In this document: positions 55,561 to 63,266 of the stretch, in pieces
Layout of the letters: every line of letters begins with the position of its first letter
Position numbering within the stretch: the stretch's first letter is position 1
Source: Herbiconiux moechotypicola
GTDB taxonomy: Bacteria > Actinomycetota > Actinomycetes > Actinomycetales > Microbacteriaceae
Length of the DNA stretch: 64,000 nucleotides
Assembly: GCF_024979255.1 (NCBI RefSeq)
Contig: NZ_JANLCN010000009.1
Coordinates: 1-64,000 of the forward strand
Direction of reading: 5' to 3'
Notes under the pieces: generated by a model
Told to the model about the DNA's origin: nothing
Databases searched by the model: none
The model's input: only the letters and a program-made list of their open reading frames with translations
Program-made: the position numbers and the translations under genes

Positions 55561-56745
55561 ATGAATTCGACGATCGAACTGGCCGAGCGCGGGGCCGCGC
55601 GCATCGAGTGGATCCGCTCTCGCATGCCGCTCCTGGCCCGGGCGCGTGATGAGCTTGCGGTCTCCAGGCCGTTCGAGGGGCACCGCATCGGTATGTCGCT
55701 GCACCTCGAGCCCAAGACGGCCGTGCTGCTCGAGACCCTCGTGGCCGGCGGCGCGGAGGTCGTCGGCACGGGCAACCACGGCTCGACGCAAGACGACGTG
55801 GTCGCCTTCCTCGTCCGCGGCGGCATGACGCTCTTCGGCCGGCGCGACGACACCCTCGAGGAGCACCTCGCCCACGTCGGCCAGGTGCTCGACTCGCGGC
55901 CCGACATGCTGCTCGACAACGGGGGAGATCTCGCGGCGGGCGTCGTGGCACGGGGCACGGCTGATGAGATCGTCGGCGGCACCGAGGAGACCACCTCGGG
56001 TGGCGATCGGCTGCGGGGCGAACTGGCCGGGGCAGTGTCCTTCCCCATGATCGTCATCAACGACAGCCTGCTCAAGGCGATCGGCGAGAACAAGCACGCG
56101 GTCGGCCAGTCGGTGGTGGAGAGCTTCATGCGCATCACCAACCTCATGGTGCCGGGGCGCCGCTTCGTCGTGTTCGGCTACGGGTGGTGCGGTCGAGGGG
56201 TCGCGCACTACCTTCGCGCCCTCGGCGGCAAGGTGGCGGTGGTCGAGGTCGACGAGCTCAAGGCCTTCGAAGCGGCGCTCGACGGCTTCCGGGTGTCGGA
56301 GGCGGAAGGCGTGGCGGCGTGGGGAGACGTCTTCATCACGGCGACCGGCCACCCCGGTGTCGTGACGCTCGAGACGATCGGTCTGATGCACGACGGCGCC
56401 GTGCTGGCCAACTGCGGCCACTTCCCGTGGGAGATCGACGTGGAGGGATTGCGCGCCGCCAGCACCTCGCGCCGCGAGATCGTCGATGCGGTGGAGCGGA
56501 TCGACCTGCCCGACGGCCGGCACGTGATCCTCCTGGCGGGCGGGCGCATGTTCAATCTGGCCGGCACCGAGCCCAAGGGCAACTCGCTGGAATCGATGGA
56601 CCTGGGCTTCCTCTTGCAGACGCTTTCGCTCGAGCGGGTGGCGACGGGTGCGGCCACACTCACGCCGGGAGCCCAGCCGGTGCCTGACGACATCGACCGC
56701 ACCATCGCGCGCCGCATGCTCGGCGAACTCCGTGCGGACTCGTAA
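55561..56745 (+). CDS. S-adenosylhomocysteine hydrolase-like protein, divergent
   Basis: 394 aa, shorter than canonical SAHH (~430-490). SAHH landmarks: SLHLEPKTAVLLETLVAGGAE, STQDDVVAFL, DNGGDLAAG, TEETTSGGDRL, FPMIVINDSLLKAIGENK, NAD site VFGYGWCGRGVAHYLRALGG, NCGHFPWEID. The Lys of NDSxxK is kept, but the following DN..C becomes EN..V by my alignment, LDDGGD becomes LDNGGD, and the C-terminal KxxHYRY tail that completes the neighbour's NAD site is absent. An NAD enzyme on a related nucleoside is likely; the reaction may not be SAH hydrolysis. Confidence 0.8.
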   Translation: MNSTIELAERGAARIEWIRSRMPLLARARDELAVSRPFEGHRIGMSLHLEPKTAVLLETLVAGGAEVVGTGNHGSTQDDVVAFLVRGGMTLFGRRDDTLEEHLAHVGQVLDSRPDMLLDNGGDLAAGVVARGTADEIVGGTEETTSGGDRLRGELAGAVSFPMIVINDSLLKAIGENKHAVGQSVVESFMRITNLMVPGRRFVVFGYGWCGRGVAHYLRALGGKVAVVEVDELKAFEAALDGFRVSEAEGVAAWGDVFITATGHPGVVTLETIGLMHDGAVLANCGHFPWEIDVEGLRAASTSRREIVDAVERIDLPDGRHVILLAGGRMFNLAGTEPKGNSLESMDLGFLLQTLSLERVATGAATLTPGAQPVPDDIDRTIARRMLGELRADS

Positions 56746-56762
56746 GAGCCGAGCGCTGAGCC

Positions 56763-57467
56763 ATGCCACCGGACTATGCGGTTCCCGCCCTCGACAAGGC
56801 GCTCGACATCCTCGAGGTGCTCGCGGCTCTCGAGGGTGGACTCACCCAACTCGAGATCGCCGTGGCCGTCGAGCGGACGCCCAGTCAGATCTTCAGGGTG
56901 CTCACCACTCTCGAGCGACGTGGATATGTGCACCGTGATCGTCAATCGGGGGTGTACTCGCTGTCCCTGCGTCTGTTCGAGCTCGCCAATCGCACCGAGC
57001 CGGTGCGCACCCTTGTCGAGGCCGCGGCGGAGCCGATGCGACGACTGGCGGAGGCCGCGGGCCAGTCGTGCAACCTCAGCGTGCGCGACATCGACCGGGT
57101 GCGTGTGATCGCGCAGGTCGAGAGCCCCGCCGACTTCGGATTTCGCGTGAGGGTGGGCGCGGAGTTCTCGCTCGACGACACGGCGACGGGTGCGGTGCTC
57201 CGTGCCTTCGACGGGGGAGAGGGGGCAAGTGAACTCGAGGCGAGACTCATCCGCGAGCTCGGCTATCTCGAACGACCGGATGTGCGGCAGCCCTCGATCA
57301 CCGACCTGGTCTTTCCCGTACTCGGTCGTGAAGGGCCGGACGGGCCTGCGCTGGCCGCCCTCACCGTGCCCTATGTGGCGACCAGCTACAGCTCGGTGTC
57401 CAGCGGCACGGTCATCGATGCGGGGCGTGAGGCGGTCACTCTGATCGGTGCGAACCTGGGCTACTGA
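56763..57467 (+). CDS. IclR-family transcriptional regulator
   Basis: 234 aa. N-terminal winged helix (ALDKALDILEVLAALEGGLTQ, AVERTPSQIFRVLTTLERRGYVHRD) and C-terminal IclR ligand domain (AGQSCNLSVRDIDRVRVIAQ, PSITDLVFPV). 17 nt after the SAHH-like gene, same strand, so probably in its operon. Candidate regulator of the divergent promoter at 55513-55560; effector likely a purine or nucleoside (inference). Confidence 0.9.
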   Translation: MPPDYAVPALDKALDILEVLAALEGGLTQLEIAVAVERTPSQIFRVLTTLERRGYVHRDRQSGVYSLSLRLFELANRTEPVRTLVEAAAEPMRRLAEAAGQSCNLSVRDIDRVRVIAQVESPADFGFRVRVGAEFSLDDTATGAVLRAFDGGEGASELEARLIRELGYLERPDVRQPSITDLVFPVLGREGPDGPALAALTVPYVATSYSSVSSGTVIDAGREAVTLIGANLGY

Positions 57468-57505
57468 CCTGTGTTCGAGGCGCTCGGAGAGCCTAGGCTG
57501 GGGGC

Positions 57506-58633
57506 ATGACTGCAGTTCCCGACGACGAGTTCGTCCCCGGTACCCGGACCACTTTCGCCTCCCTCCCGAAGGTCTCGCTCCACGACCATCTCGACGGGGG
57601 TCTGCGGCCCGGATCCATCATCGAGCTCGCCGACGCGATCGGCTTCGCGCTGCCCTCCACCGACGAGCAGGAACTGGCCGACTGGTTCGAAGACAGCGCC
57701 GATTCGGGCTCGCTGCCGAGCTACCTCGCCACCTTCGACGTCACTCTCGGAGTGATGCAGACTCGAGAGGGCCTCGTTCGGGTGGCTCGCGAGTTCGTCG
57801 ACGACCTCGTCGCGGACGGTGTGATCTACGGCGAGGTGCGCTGGGCGCCCGAGCAGCACCTCACACGCGGGCTGTCGCTCGACGAGGCGGTCGAGTCGGT
57901 GCAGGAGGGGATCGAGCTCGCCATCGACGACGCTCGCGCCGCGGGGCGGAGCATCCAGGTAGGGCAGTTGGTGACGGCCATGCGCCATGCCGACCGCGGT
58001 CTCGAGATCGCTGAACTGGCGGTGCGACACCGCGACCGGGGCGTGGTCGGCTTCGATATCGCCGGCGCCGAGCTCGGCTTCCCGCCCCGCAATCAGCTCG
58101 CCGCGTTCGACTACCTCGCCCACCAGTTCTTCCCGGTCACGGTCCACGCGGGCGAGGCCGACGGGCTCGAGAGCATCAAGGGTGCGCTCTTCGACGGGCG
58201 GGCGCTGAGGCTCGGCCACGGAGTGCGGATCGCCGAGGACATCGACATCGACCGTCAGGACGACGAGAACACCTATGTGTCGCTGGGCCGGCTGGCCGAG
58301 TGGGTCAAAGACCGGGAGATCACGCTCGAGCTCTCGCCGTCGTCGAACCTGCAGACCGGTGCGATCGCGGCATGGGGCGACGAGATCGTCGACCACCCGT
58401 TCGATCTGCTCTACCAGCTCGGCTTCCAGGTGACGGTCAATCCCGACAACCGGCTGATGAGCAACACGAGCATCAGTCGCGAGCTGGCTCTCCTCACGGA
58501 TGCCTTCTCGTACGACCTCAGCGATCTGGAGGTCTTCCAGCTCAATGCCGCGGCAGCGGCCTTCCTCCCCGTCGAGGACCGCGAAGATCTCGCCGACGCC
58601 ATCTCCGACGGGTTCGAGGCCGCCGGAGCCTAA
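57506..58633 (+). CDS. add: Adenosine deaminase
   Basis: 375 aa. Zn motif SLHDHLDGG, substrate loop, VTVHAGEADG with catalytic His-Ala-Gly-Glu, RLGHGVRI, and late NPDNRLMS in place of NTDDP (NTDNRLMS-type forms are common in actinobacteria). Adenosine to inosine; the product would suit the nearby nucleoside hydrolase. ATG with TAGGCT 6 nt upstream gives its own leaderless promoter. Confidence 0.93.
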   Translation: MTAVPDDEFVPGTRTTFASLPKVSLHDHLDGGLRPGSIIELADAIGFALPSTDEQELADWFEDSADSGSLPSYLATFDVTLGVMQTREGLVRVAREFVDDLVADGVIYGEVRWAPEQHLTRGLSLDEAVESVQEGIELAIDDARAAGRSIQVGQLVTAMRHADRGLEIAELAVRHRDRGVVGFDIAGAELGFPPRNQLAAFDYLAHQFFPVTVHAGEADGLESIKGALFDGRALRLGHGVRIAEDIDIDRQDDENTYVSLGRLAEWVKDREITLELSPSSNLQTGAIAAWGDEIVDHPFDLLYQLGFQVTVNPDNRLMSNTSISRELALLTDAFSYDLSDLEVFQLNAAAAAFLPVEDREDLADAISDGFEAAGA

Positions 58634-58673
58634 GACATCCGCGCTTCGATGCCGCGCCAAACTCCCCCTGCTG

Positions 58674-60020
58674 TCACGCGGCGGGTGTGGTGGTGCGGCG
58701 TCGGGTGGTGGGTATCGGGGTCTGTGCGGGGTCGGCCCATCGGGGCGGGATGAGGTGTGGTGCGCTGTGGTGCATGGTGATCGCCCACGCGGATCGGTGG
58801 AGGTGTCTGTGGTGGAAGTGGCAGAGCAGGACTCCGTTGTCGATGTCGGTTCTGCCGGGTGGATGATCGGGTGAGACCCATTCGGTGACGTGGTGCGTTT
58901 CGCACCAGGACGGTGGGCGGTCGCAGTCGGGCCAGATGCAGCCGCCGTCGCGGGCGGCGAGGGCCCGGTTCTGTGCCGGGGTGAACAGGCGGCGGGTCTT
59001 GCCGTGGTGGAGGATCTCGCCGTGGTCGCCGAACACGGTCACGGCGGTCGAGTTGTGGCAGCGCAGCCGCGCCACCGCGGAGGCGGGGATCGGGTGGTCG
59101 ATGCCGTCGATCCAGCCGGCACCGCGCCCGGCCTCGAGGTCGTTCAGGGTGATGTGGACGTTCACGGTGGTGGACGCGCCGTTCAGGCGGGGCATCCCGG
59201 GGGTGGTGGTGGCGCGGGTGAGGAGCTCGGTGATGGTGTCGGCGTTGCGTTGCCCGGCCGTGCGGGTGTCTGCGGTCAGCTCGTGGGCGACCGCCTCGTC
59301 GTCGGGGAGGAAGCGGGGCCCGGTGGTGCGGGGGCTGTGCATGGCGTGGAGGGCACTCACCCAGATGCCGGCCTGCTCGGGGGTGAGTGCGAACCGGCCC
59401 CGCAGCATCCCGTCCGGTGTGGTCGTGAACGTCAGCGACCGTAACCGGTCCTGCCGATCCGCCCGAGGCTCCGCACCGTCGGGGTCGAGGAGCTCCCGCA
59501 CCCGCACCGCGAGACGAGCGGTCTGATCGGGCGTGAGGTGCCCCTGAAGGGTCTCGTCGACGAGGGTCTGCTCCGCCACCCCCACCTCGCACGAGTCGAC
59601 ACCACGCGCACCCAGTTCCCCACACACCCGGGTGATCACCCCCGCTGCTTCGACCGCCAGCGACCCCGCGGTGAACGCCGCCGACACGACCGGGAACGGC
59701 GCCGCCCCCACCCCGCCACCCAGCAGCACCGGGCCACGCATCCGCACCCCCAGCTCCACCCGCGACCGCGCCTGCCGCACCGACACGCCCGCCGTGACCG
59801 CCAGCAACACCGCCGGGGTCGCGAAGTTCTGCGCACGACTCAACCCCTCGTCGCCGAGCTCCGACCGCGACCGGGCACCGACCTCACCCGCGAGCCGCAC
59901 CCGCGCCGCATCGACCAACCGCCCCACTCGCTCCACCGACACCACAGCCGCCAGCAACTCCGCATCAGTCAGGGCGCCGAGGTCTGCTGTGAGCAGAGCA
60001 TCGAATTGGGGGTTGAGCAT
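58674..60020 (-). CDS. DUF222/HNH endonuclease-domain protein (13E12-type)
   Basis: 448 aa. Residues ~10-330 form the helical DUF222 region. The C-terminus has an HNH domain with zinc Cys (CIWPDCDRPP), catalytic His pair (CETHHVTEW) and NGVLLCHFHHRHLH. The last ~30 residues are Thr/Pro/Arg-rich. Mycobacterial relatives are the 13E12 repeat proteins, several of which are LexA-controlled. TAGACT (60032-60027) is 6 nt before the ATG, behind a perfect SOS box. Probably a DNA-damage-induced nuclease of unknown target. Confidence 0.88.
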   Translation of the reverse strand: MLNPQFDALLTADLGALTDAELLAAVVSVERVGRLVDAARVRLAGEVGARSRSELGDEGLSRAQNFATPAVLLAVTAGVSVRQARSRVELGVRMRGPVLLGGGVGAAPFPVVSAAFTAGSLAVEAAGVITRVCGELGARGVDSCEVGVAEQTLVDETLQGHLTPDQTARLAVRVRELLDPDGAEPRADRQDRLRSLTFTTTPDGMLRGRFALTPEQAGIWVSALHAMHSPRTTGPRFLPDDEAVAHELTADTRTAGQRNADTITELLTRATTTPGMPRLNGASTTVNVHITLNDLEAGRGAGWIDGIDHPIPASAVARLRCHNSTAVTVFGDHGEILHHGKTRRLFTPAQNRALAARDGGCIWPDCDRPPSWCETHHVTEWVSPDHPPGRTDIDNGVLLCHFHHRHLHRSAWAITMHHSAPHLIPPRWADPAQTPIPTTRRRTTTPAA

Positions 60021-60026
60021 GCCTCG

Positions 60027-60057
60027 AGTCTAGCAGTAATATCGAACAAATGTTCGA
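60027..60057 (-). promoter_or_regulatory. SOS box and -10 of the HNH gene
   Basis: tcgaaca-aa-tgttcga (60042-60057) is a perfect 16-bp palindrome and fits the Gram-positive LexA consensus TCGAAC-N4-GTTCGA exactly. It lies 9 nt upstream of the -10 TAGACT (60032-60027), where LexA would block polymerase. The VOC gene ends 3 nt beyond it. Confidence 0.85.
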
Positions 60058-60060
60058 ATA

Positions 60061-60438
60061 TCATGAACGAGGAGGAAGCTCTTGAAGTGCCCAGGAATTG
60101 CCGTCGGGATCGTTGAAGTACACGAAAAGGCCCCACCCCTCGTCGACCGGTTCGGCGCATTCGACCCCGTTCGCCCTGAGGTGCTCATACGCGGCGGCGG
60201 CGCTCGGAACCACGATCTGCACGGCCTTCAACGTGCCCGGCTCCATGGTGCTGATGCCCTCGCCGATGGCGATCGAGCATGCCGAGCCCGGCGGGGTGAG
60301 CTGCACGAACCTCACCCCCTCGTAGGGCGATGCGTCGTGGTCGCACACGAAGCCGAGCTGGTCCACGTAGAACGCCTTGGCCCGGTCGACATCGCTCACC
60401 GGAAAGGCGATGAGCTCGATCTTCCAGTTCTCGATCAT
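60061..60438 (-). CDS. VOC (glyoxalase/bleomycin-resistance fold) protein
   Basis: 125 aa. Single-domain VOC fold with paired beta-alpha-beta modules: FPVSDVDRAKAFYVDQLGF and an end YFNDPDGNSWALQELP, where the late Glu is a usual metal ligand. aaggga lies 5 nt before the ATG. Ends 3 nt before the SOS box of the HNH gene. Substrate unknown. Confidence 0.85.
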   Translation of the reverse strand: MIENWKIELIAFPVSDVDRAKAFYVDQLGFVCDHDASPYEGVRFVQLTPPGSACSIAIGEGISTMEPGTLKAVQIVVPSAAAAYEHLRANGVECAEPVDEGWGLFVYFNDPDGNSWALQELPPRS

Positions 60439-60533
60439 GAGAGTCCCTTCGTCGTCGAAGACGGTCGGCGGCCACGCAGCCGCTTCCCGGCGACCTCCCG
60501 GCCGCATCCCGGCGAGAACCCCGCCGCTGCTGT

Positions 60534-60551
60534 CATGATGGCACCATCATG
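60534..60551. promoter_or_regulatory. Perfect 18-bp palindrome over the PTS IIA start codon
   Basis: catgatgg-ca-ccatcatg, a perfect 8-2-8 inverted repeat, ends with the ATG (60549-60551) of the IIA gene. In DNA it could be a repressor site; in RNA it would fold the start codon into a stem. Palindrome is seen, role inferred. Confidence 0.5.
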
Positions 60552-61031
60552 GTCGATCCGCTCCGCCCCCTGCACGAGCTCCCCGATGCGGCGATCGCGT
60601 TGCACGCGGTCGCCGACGACTGGCGAGACGCCATCCGCGCCTCGGCACAGGCCCTCGCCGCGGCCGGGTTCGCCGAACCCGAGTACGGCGAGCGGATGAT
60701 CGCCCTGGTGGAGGAGTTCGGCCCCTACATCGTCATCGCACCCGGCCTCGCCCTGGCGCATGCCCGGCCCGGCCCCGACGTGCACGGCGCCGGTCTGTCG
60801 ATCGTCACCCTCGCGCAGCCGGTCGCGTTCGGGCACAGCCACAATGACCCGGTGTCAGTGGTGCTCGGCCTTGCGGCCACCGAGAACGACCAGCACGTGG
60901 CCTCGATCGCGTCGCTCGCGAACGTGTTCAACGACGAGTCGGTCATTCCGGCGATCGCCGCCGCCGTCACGGCCGACGAGGTACGCGCGCTTCTCCGCCG
61001 GGCATCCTCCCAGCCGGCCGCCGGGGCCTGA
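60549..61031 (+). CDS. PTS system EIIA component (mannitol/fructose/ascorbate type)
   Basis: 160 aa. The phosphorylated His is in GLALAHARPGPDVHGAGLSI, followed by FGHSHNDPVSVVLGLAA, the pattern of EIIA-2 domains. It would pass phosphate from HPr to a IIB. The IIB gene follows 15 nt later, but no IIC permease is adjacent. Start codon lies in a perfect palindrome and there is no clear ribosome site. Confidence 0.87.
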   Translation: MVDPLRPLHELPDAAIALHAVADDWRDAIRASAQALAAAGFAEPEYGERMIALVEEFGPYIVIAPGLALAHARPGPDVHGAGLSIVTLAQPVAFGHSHNDPVSVVLGLAATENDQHVASIASLANVFNDESVIPAIAAAVTADEVRALLRRASSQPAAGA

Positions 61032-61046
61032 ACGTATCCTGAGATC

Positions 61047-61319
61047 ATGAAGATCGTCGCGCTCTGCGGAGCAGGAATCGGCACCTCGGAGATCCTGCGT
61101 GTCAACGCCGTGCGAGTGCTCGAGCGTCTCGACATCGACGCGGAGGTCACCGCCTCCGACGTCGCGGGGATCGGCTCGGCCGCCGCGGATGCCCAGGTCA
61201 TCCTCACCTCGCCCGGGCTCGTGGGTGCCATCGGCCGCACCAACGCCGACATCGTCGTGATCGACAACTACTTCGACCTCGAGGAGATCCAGCAGAAGCT
61301 CGAGACAGCCGTCGGCTGA
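61047..61319 (+). CDS. PTS system EIIB component (lactose/ascorbate type)
   Basis: 90 aa. Phospho-cysteine loop CGAGIGTSEILR at residues 7-18, as in UlaB-type IIB. Short Rossmann-like fold ending NYFDLEEIQQKLE. TATCCT ends 6 nt before the ATG, so it may also have its own leaderless transcript. A third component (IIC) is needed for uptake and must lie elsewhere. Confidence 0.87.
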   Translation: MKIVALCGAGIGTSEILRVNAVRVLERLDIDAEVTASDVAGIGSAAADAQVILTSPGLVGAIGRTNADIVVIDNYFDLEEIQQKLETAVG

Positions 61320-61330
61320 CGAGGGACCGC

Positions 61331-61410
61331 CTGACGCGGGGGCGGTCAGACGCGGGGGCGGCCAGACGCGGGGGCGGCCAGACGCCGGGGTAGCCAGACG
61401 CACGGCCGGC
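61331..61410. repeat. 16-bp tandem repeat, five units
   Basis: Units start at 61331, 61347, 61363, 61379 and 61395. The core unit cagacgcgggggcggc occurs exactly twice, the first unit differs at two positions, and the last two are more diverged. It fills the gap between the convergent PTS IIB and poxB genes. No hairpin or frame is evident; a VNTR-like locus. Confidence 0.85.
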
Positions 61411-61424
61411 CGAGCCCCCACCGC

Positions 61425-63158
61425 TCAGTCGAACAGCCGTCTGAACACGTTCGTGTCGGCCAGGTCGATCAGCTCGTCCGCCCGGCCCGACAGCAGCGTG
61501 CGGATGGCGTACAGCGTGAACCCCTTCGCCTGCGCTGCGGTGACCGCCGGGGGGATCGAGAGCTCCTGGCGCGCGGTCACCACGTTCACCAGCGCCGGCC
61601 CGTCGTACGCGAACGCCGCCTCGAGGGCGGGCCGCAGCTCGGAGGGATGCTCCACCCGGGCCGCGTGCAGCCCCACCGCACGCGCGACCTCCGCGAAGTC
61701 GGGGTTGTCGAGCTCGGTGCCGAAATTGACGATCCCCGCCGCCTTCATCTCGAGTTCCACGAAGTTGAGCGACGAGTTGTCGAACACCACGATCTTCACC
61801 GGCAGTGCACTCTGCCGCAGCGTGAGCAGCTCGCCGAGCAGCATCGCCAGGCCACCGTCTCCGGAGAGCGTGACGACCTGACGCCCCGGGAACGCCGACT
61901 GCGCACCGATCGCGTGGGGCACCGCATTGGCCATCGATCCGTGGTTGAACGAGCCGATGAGTCTGCGCTTGCCGTTCATGCGCAGGTAGCGAGCCGCCCA
62001 CACCACAGGTGAACCCACATCCGGGATGAACACGGCGTCATCGTCGGCAAGCTCGCTGACCAGGCGCGCCACGTACTGCGGATGGATGGGCGTGCGGTCG
62101 CGGTCGTCGACGGCGAGATCGTCGAGCTCCTTGCGGGTCTTCGTGTAGTGCGCCACGGAGGCGTCGAGGTGCTTCGAGCTCGAGGCCGGCTCGAGCAGCG
62201 GCAGCAGCGCGTCGATGGTGTCGCCCACGTCACCCACGAGTCCCAGGTCGAGCGGGGTGCGCCGGCCCAGCTGCTCACCGCGCAGATCGACCTGGATGAC
62301 CGTGGCCTTCGACGGGTAGAACTGCTCGTACGGAAAATCGGTGCCGAGCATCAGCAGGGTGTCGCAGCTCTCCATGGCCCGGTAGCCCGAAGCGAAGCCG
62401 AGCAACCCGGTCATGCCCACGTCGTACGGGTTGTCGTACTCGAGGAACTCCTTACCCCGGAACGCGTGCACGACCGGCGCCTGCAACCGCTCCGCGAGCG
62501 CCATCACCTTCGCGTGTGCGCCCTCCGTGCCGGCACCGCCCAGGATGGTGACCTTCTTCGAGGAGTTCAGGATGCTCGCCGCGCGTTCCAGCTCGGCATC
62601 GGCCGGCCGCACCACGCTCTGCGTCGCCACGATCGGCGCCGAGGCCCGCCGGCCTGCGCTCGCGGCGAGGAACAACTCGCCCGGCACCACCACGACGGCG
62701 ACCCCGCGCCGCTCGACCGCGGTGCGCATGGCGATCTCGAGCACGCGCGGCAGCTGCTCGGGCACGCTCACCAGCTCGGTGTACACGCTGCACTCGCGGA
62801 ACAGCTCCTGGGGGTGGGTCTCCTGGAAGTAGGTGCTGCCGATCTGCGCGGCGGGGATCTGCGCGGCGATGGCGAGCACCGGCACCCGCGAACGGTTCGC
62901 GTCGAAGAGGCCGTTGACGAGGTGGAGGTTGCCGGGGCCGCAGCTGCCCGCGCAGACGGCGAGGCCGCCCGTGAGCGCCGCCTCGGCCGCGGCGGCGAAC
63001 GCGGCGGCCTCCTCGTGCCGCACGTGCGACCAGGTGACGCCCTTGTGCCGCCGCAGCGCGTCGGTGAACCCGTTGAGCGAGTCCCCGGGCAGACCGTAGA
63101 CGCGTTCCACACCCGCTTCGGCGAGGATGTCGACCATGGTGTCGGCGATGGTGGTCAT
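61425..63158 (-). CDS. poxB: Pyruvate dehydrogenase (quinone), PoxB type
   Basis: 577 aa ThDP/FAD flavoprotein turning pyruvate into acetate and CO2 with electrons to quinone. Seen: ERVYGLPGDSLNGFTDALRR, catalytic Glu in VRHEEAAAFAA, TPP motif SGDGGLAMLLGELLTL...FDNSSL, and VTARQELSIPP near the C-terminal membrane-binding region. ATG 63158 has aggagc 6 nt upstream. Homotetramer at the membrane in E. coli. Confidence 0.93.
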   Translation of the reverse strand: MTTIADTMVDILAEAGVERVYGLPGDSLNGFTDALRRHKGVTWSHVRHEEAAAFAAAAEAALTGGLAVCAGSCGPGNLHLVNGLFDANRSRVPVLAIAAQIPAAQIGSTYFQETHPQELFRECSVYTELVSVPEQLPRVLEIAMRTAVERRGVAVVVVPGELFLAASAGRRASAPIVATQSVVRPADAELERAASILNSSKKVTILGGAGTEGAHAKVMALAERLQAPVVHAFRGKEFLEYDNPYDVGMTGLLGFASGYRAMESCDTLLMLGTDFPYEQFYPSKATVIQVDLRGEQLGRRTPLDLGLVGDVGDTIDALLPLLEPASSSKHLDASVAHYTKTRKELDDLAVDDRDRTPIHPQYVARLVSELADDDAVFIPDVGSPVVWAARYLRMNGKRRLIGSFNHGSMANAVPHAIGAQSAFPGRQVVTLSGDGGLAMLLGELLTLRQSALPVKIVVFDNSSLNFVELEMKAAGIVNFGTELDNPDFAEVARAVGLHAARVEHPSELRPALEAAFAYDGPALVNVVTARQELSIPPAVTAAQAKGFTLYAIRTLLSGRADELIDLADTNVFRRLFD

Positions 63159-63266
63159 GCGGTTGCTCCTGACTCGCGTGCGTCGCCGACATGGTCGGCC
63201 TCCTTCGACGCTACGCCGTCCGGCCGCTGCAACGCACGCCCCGGCCTGGCCATGACGTGGTCAGCC
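63159..63266 (-). promoter_or_regulatory. poxB leader with an out-of-frame strong start
   Basis: On the minus strand a -10-like TAGCGT is followed by aaggagg, a 6-nt spacer and ATG 63192, which opens a frame shifted relative to poxB and overlapping its start. The poxB start itself has a weaker site. The upstream start could lower poxB translation. Only the sequence is seen. Confidence 0.35.

Noticed and set aside
54571-58633. Nucleoside antibiotic biosynthetic cluster
   Set aside because: No transferases, oxidoreductases or resistance genes of such clusters are present; catabolic/salvage reading is simpler.
58674-60020. HNH gene as a group II intron, homing endonuclease or prophage part
   Set aside because: DUF222 architecture, no intron structure, no integrase or phage genes nearby; the SOS box fits the 13E12-type family.
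61331-61410. CRISPR array
   Set aside because: Repeats are 16 bp, contiguous and without spacers; no cas genes in the window.
62452-63192. Complete gene from ATG 63192 in the alternative frame of poxB
   Set aside because: Arg/His-rich shadow of poxB; only its start signal is of interest and is reported separately.
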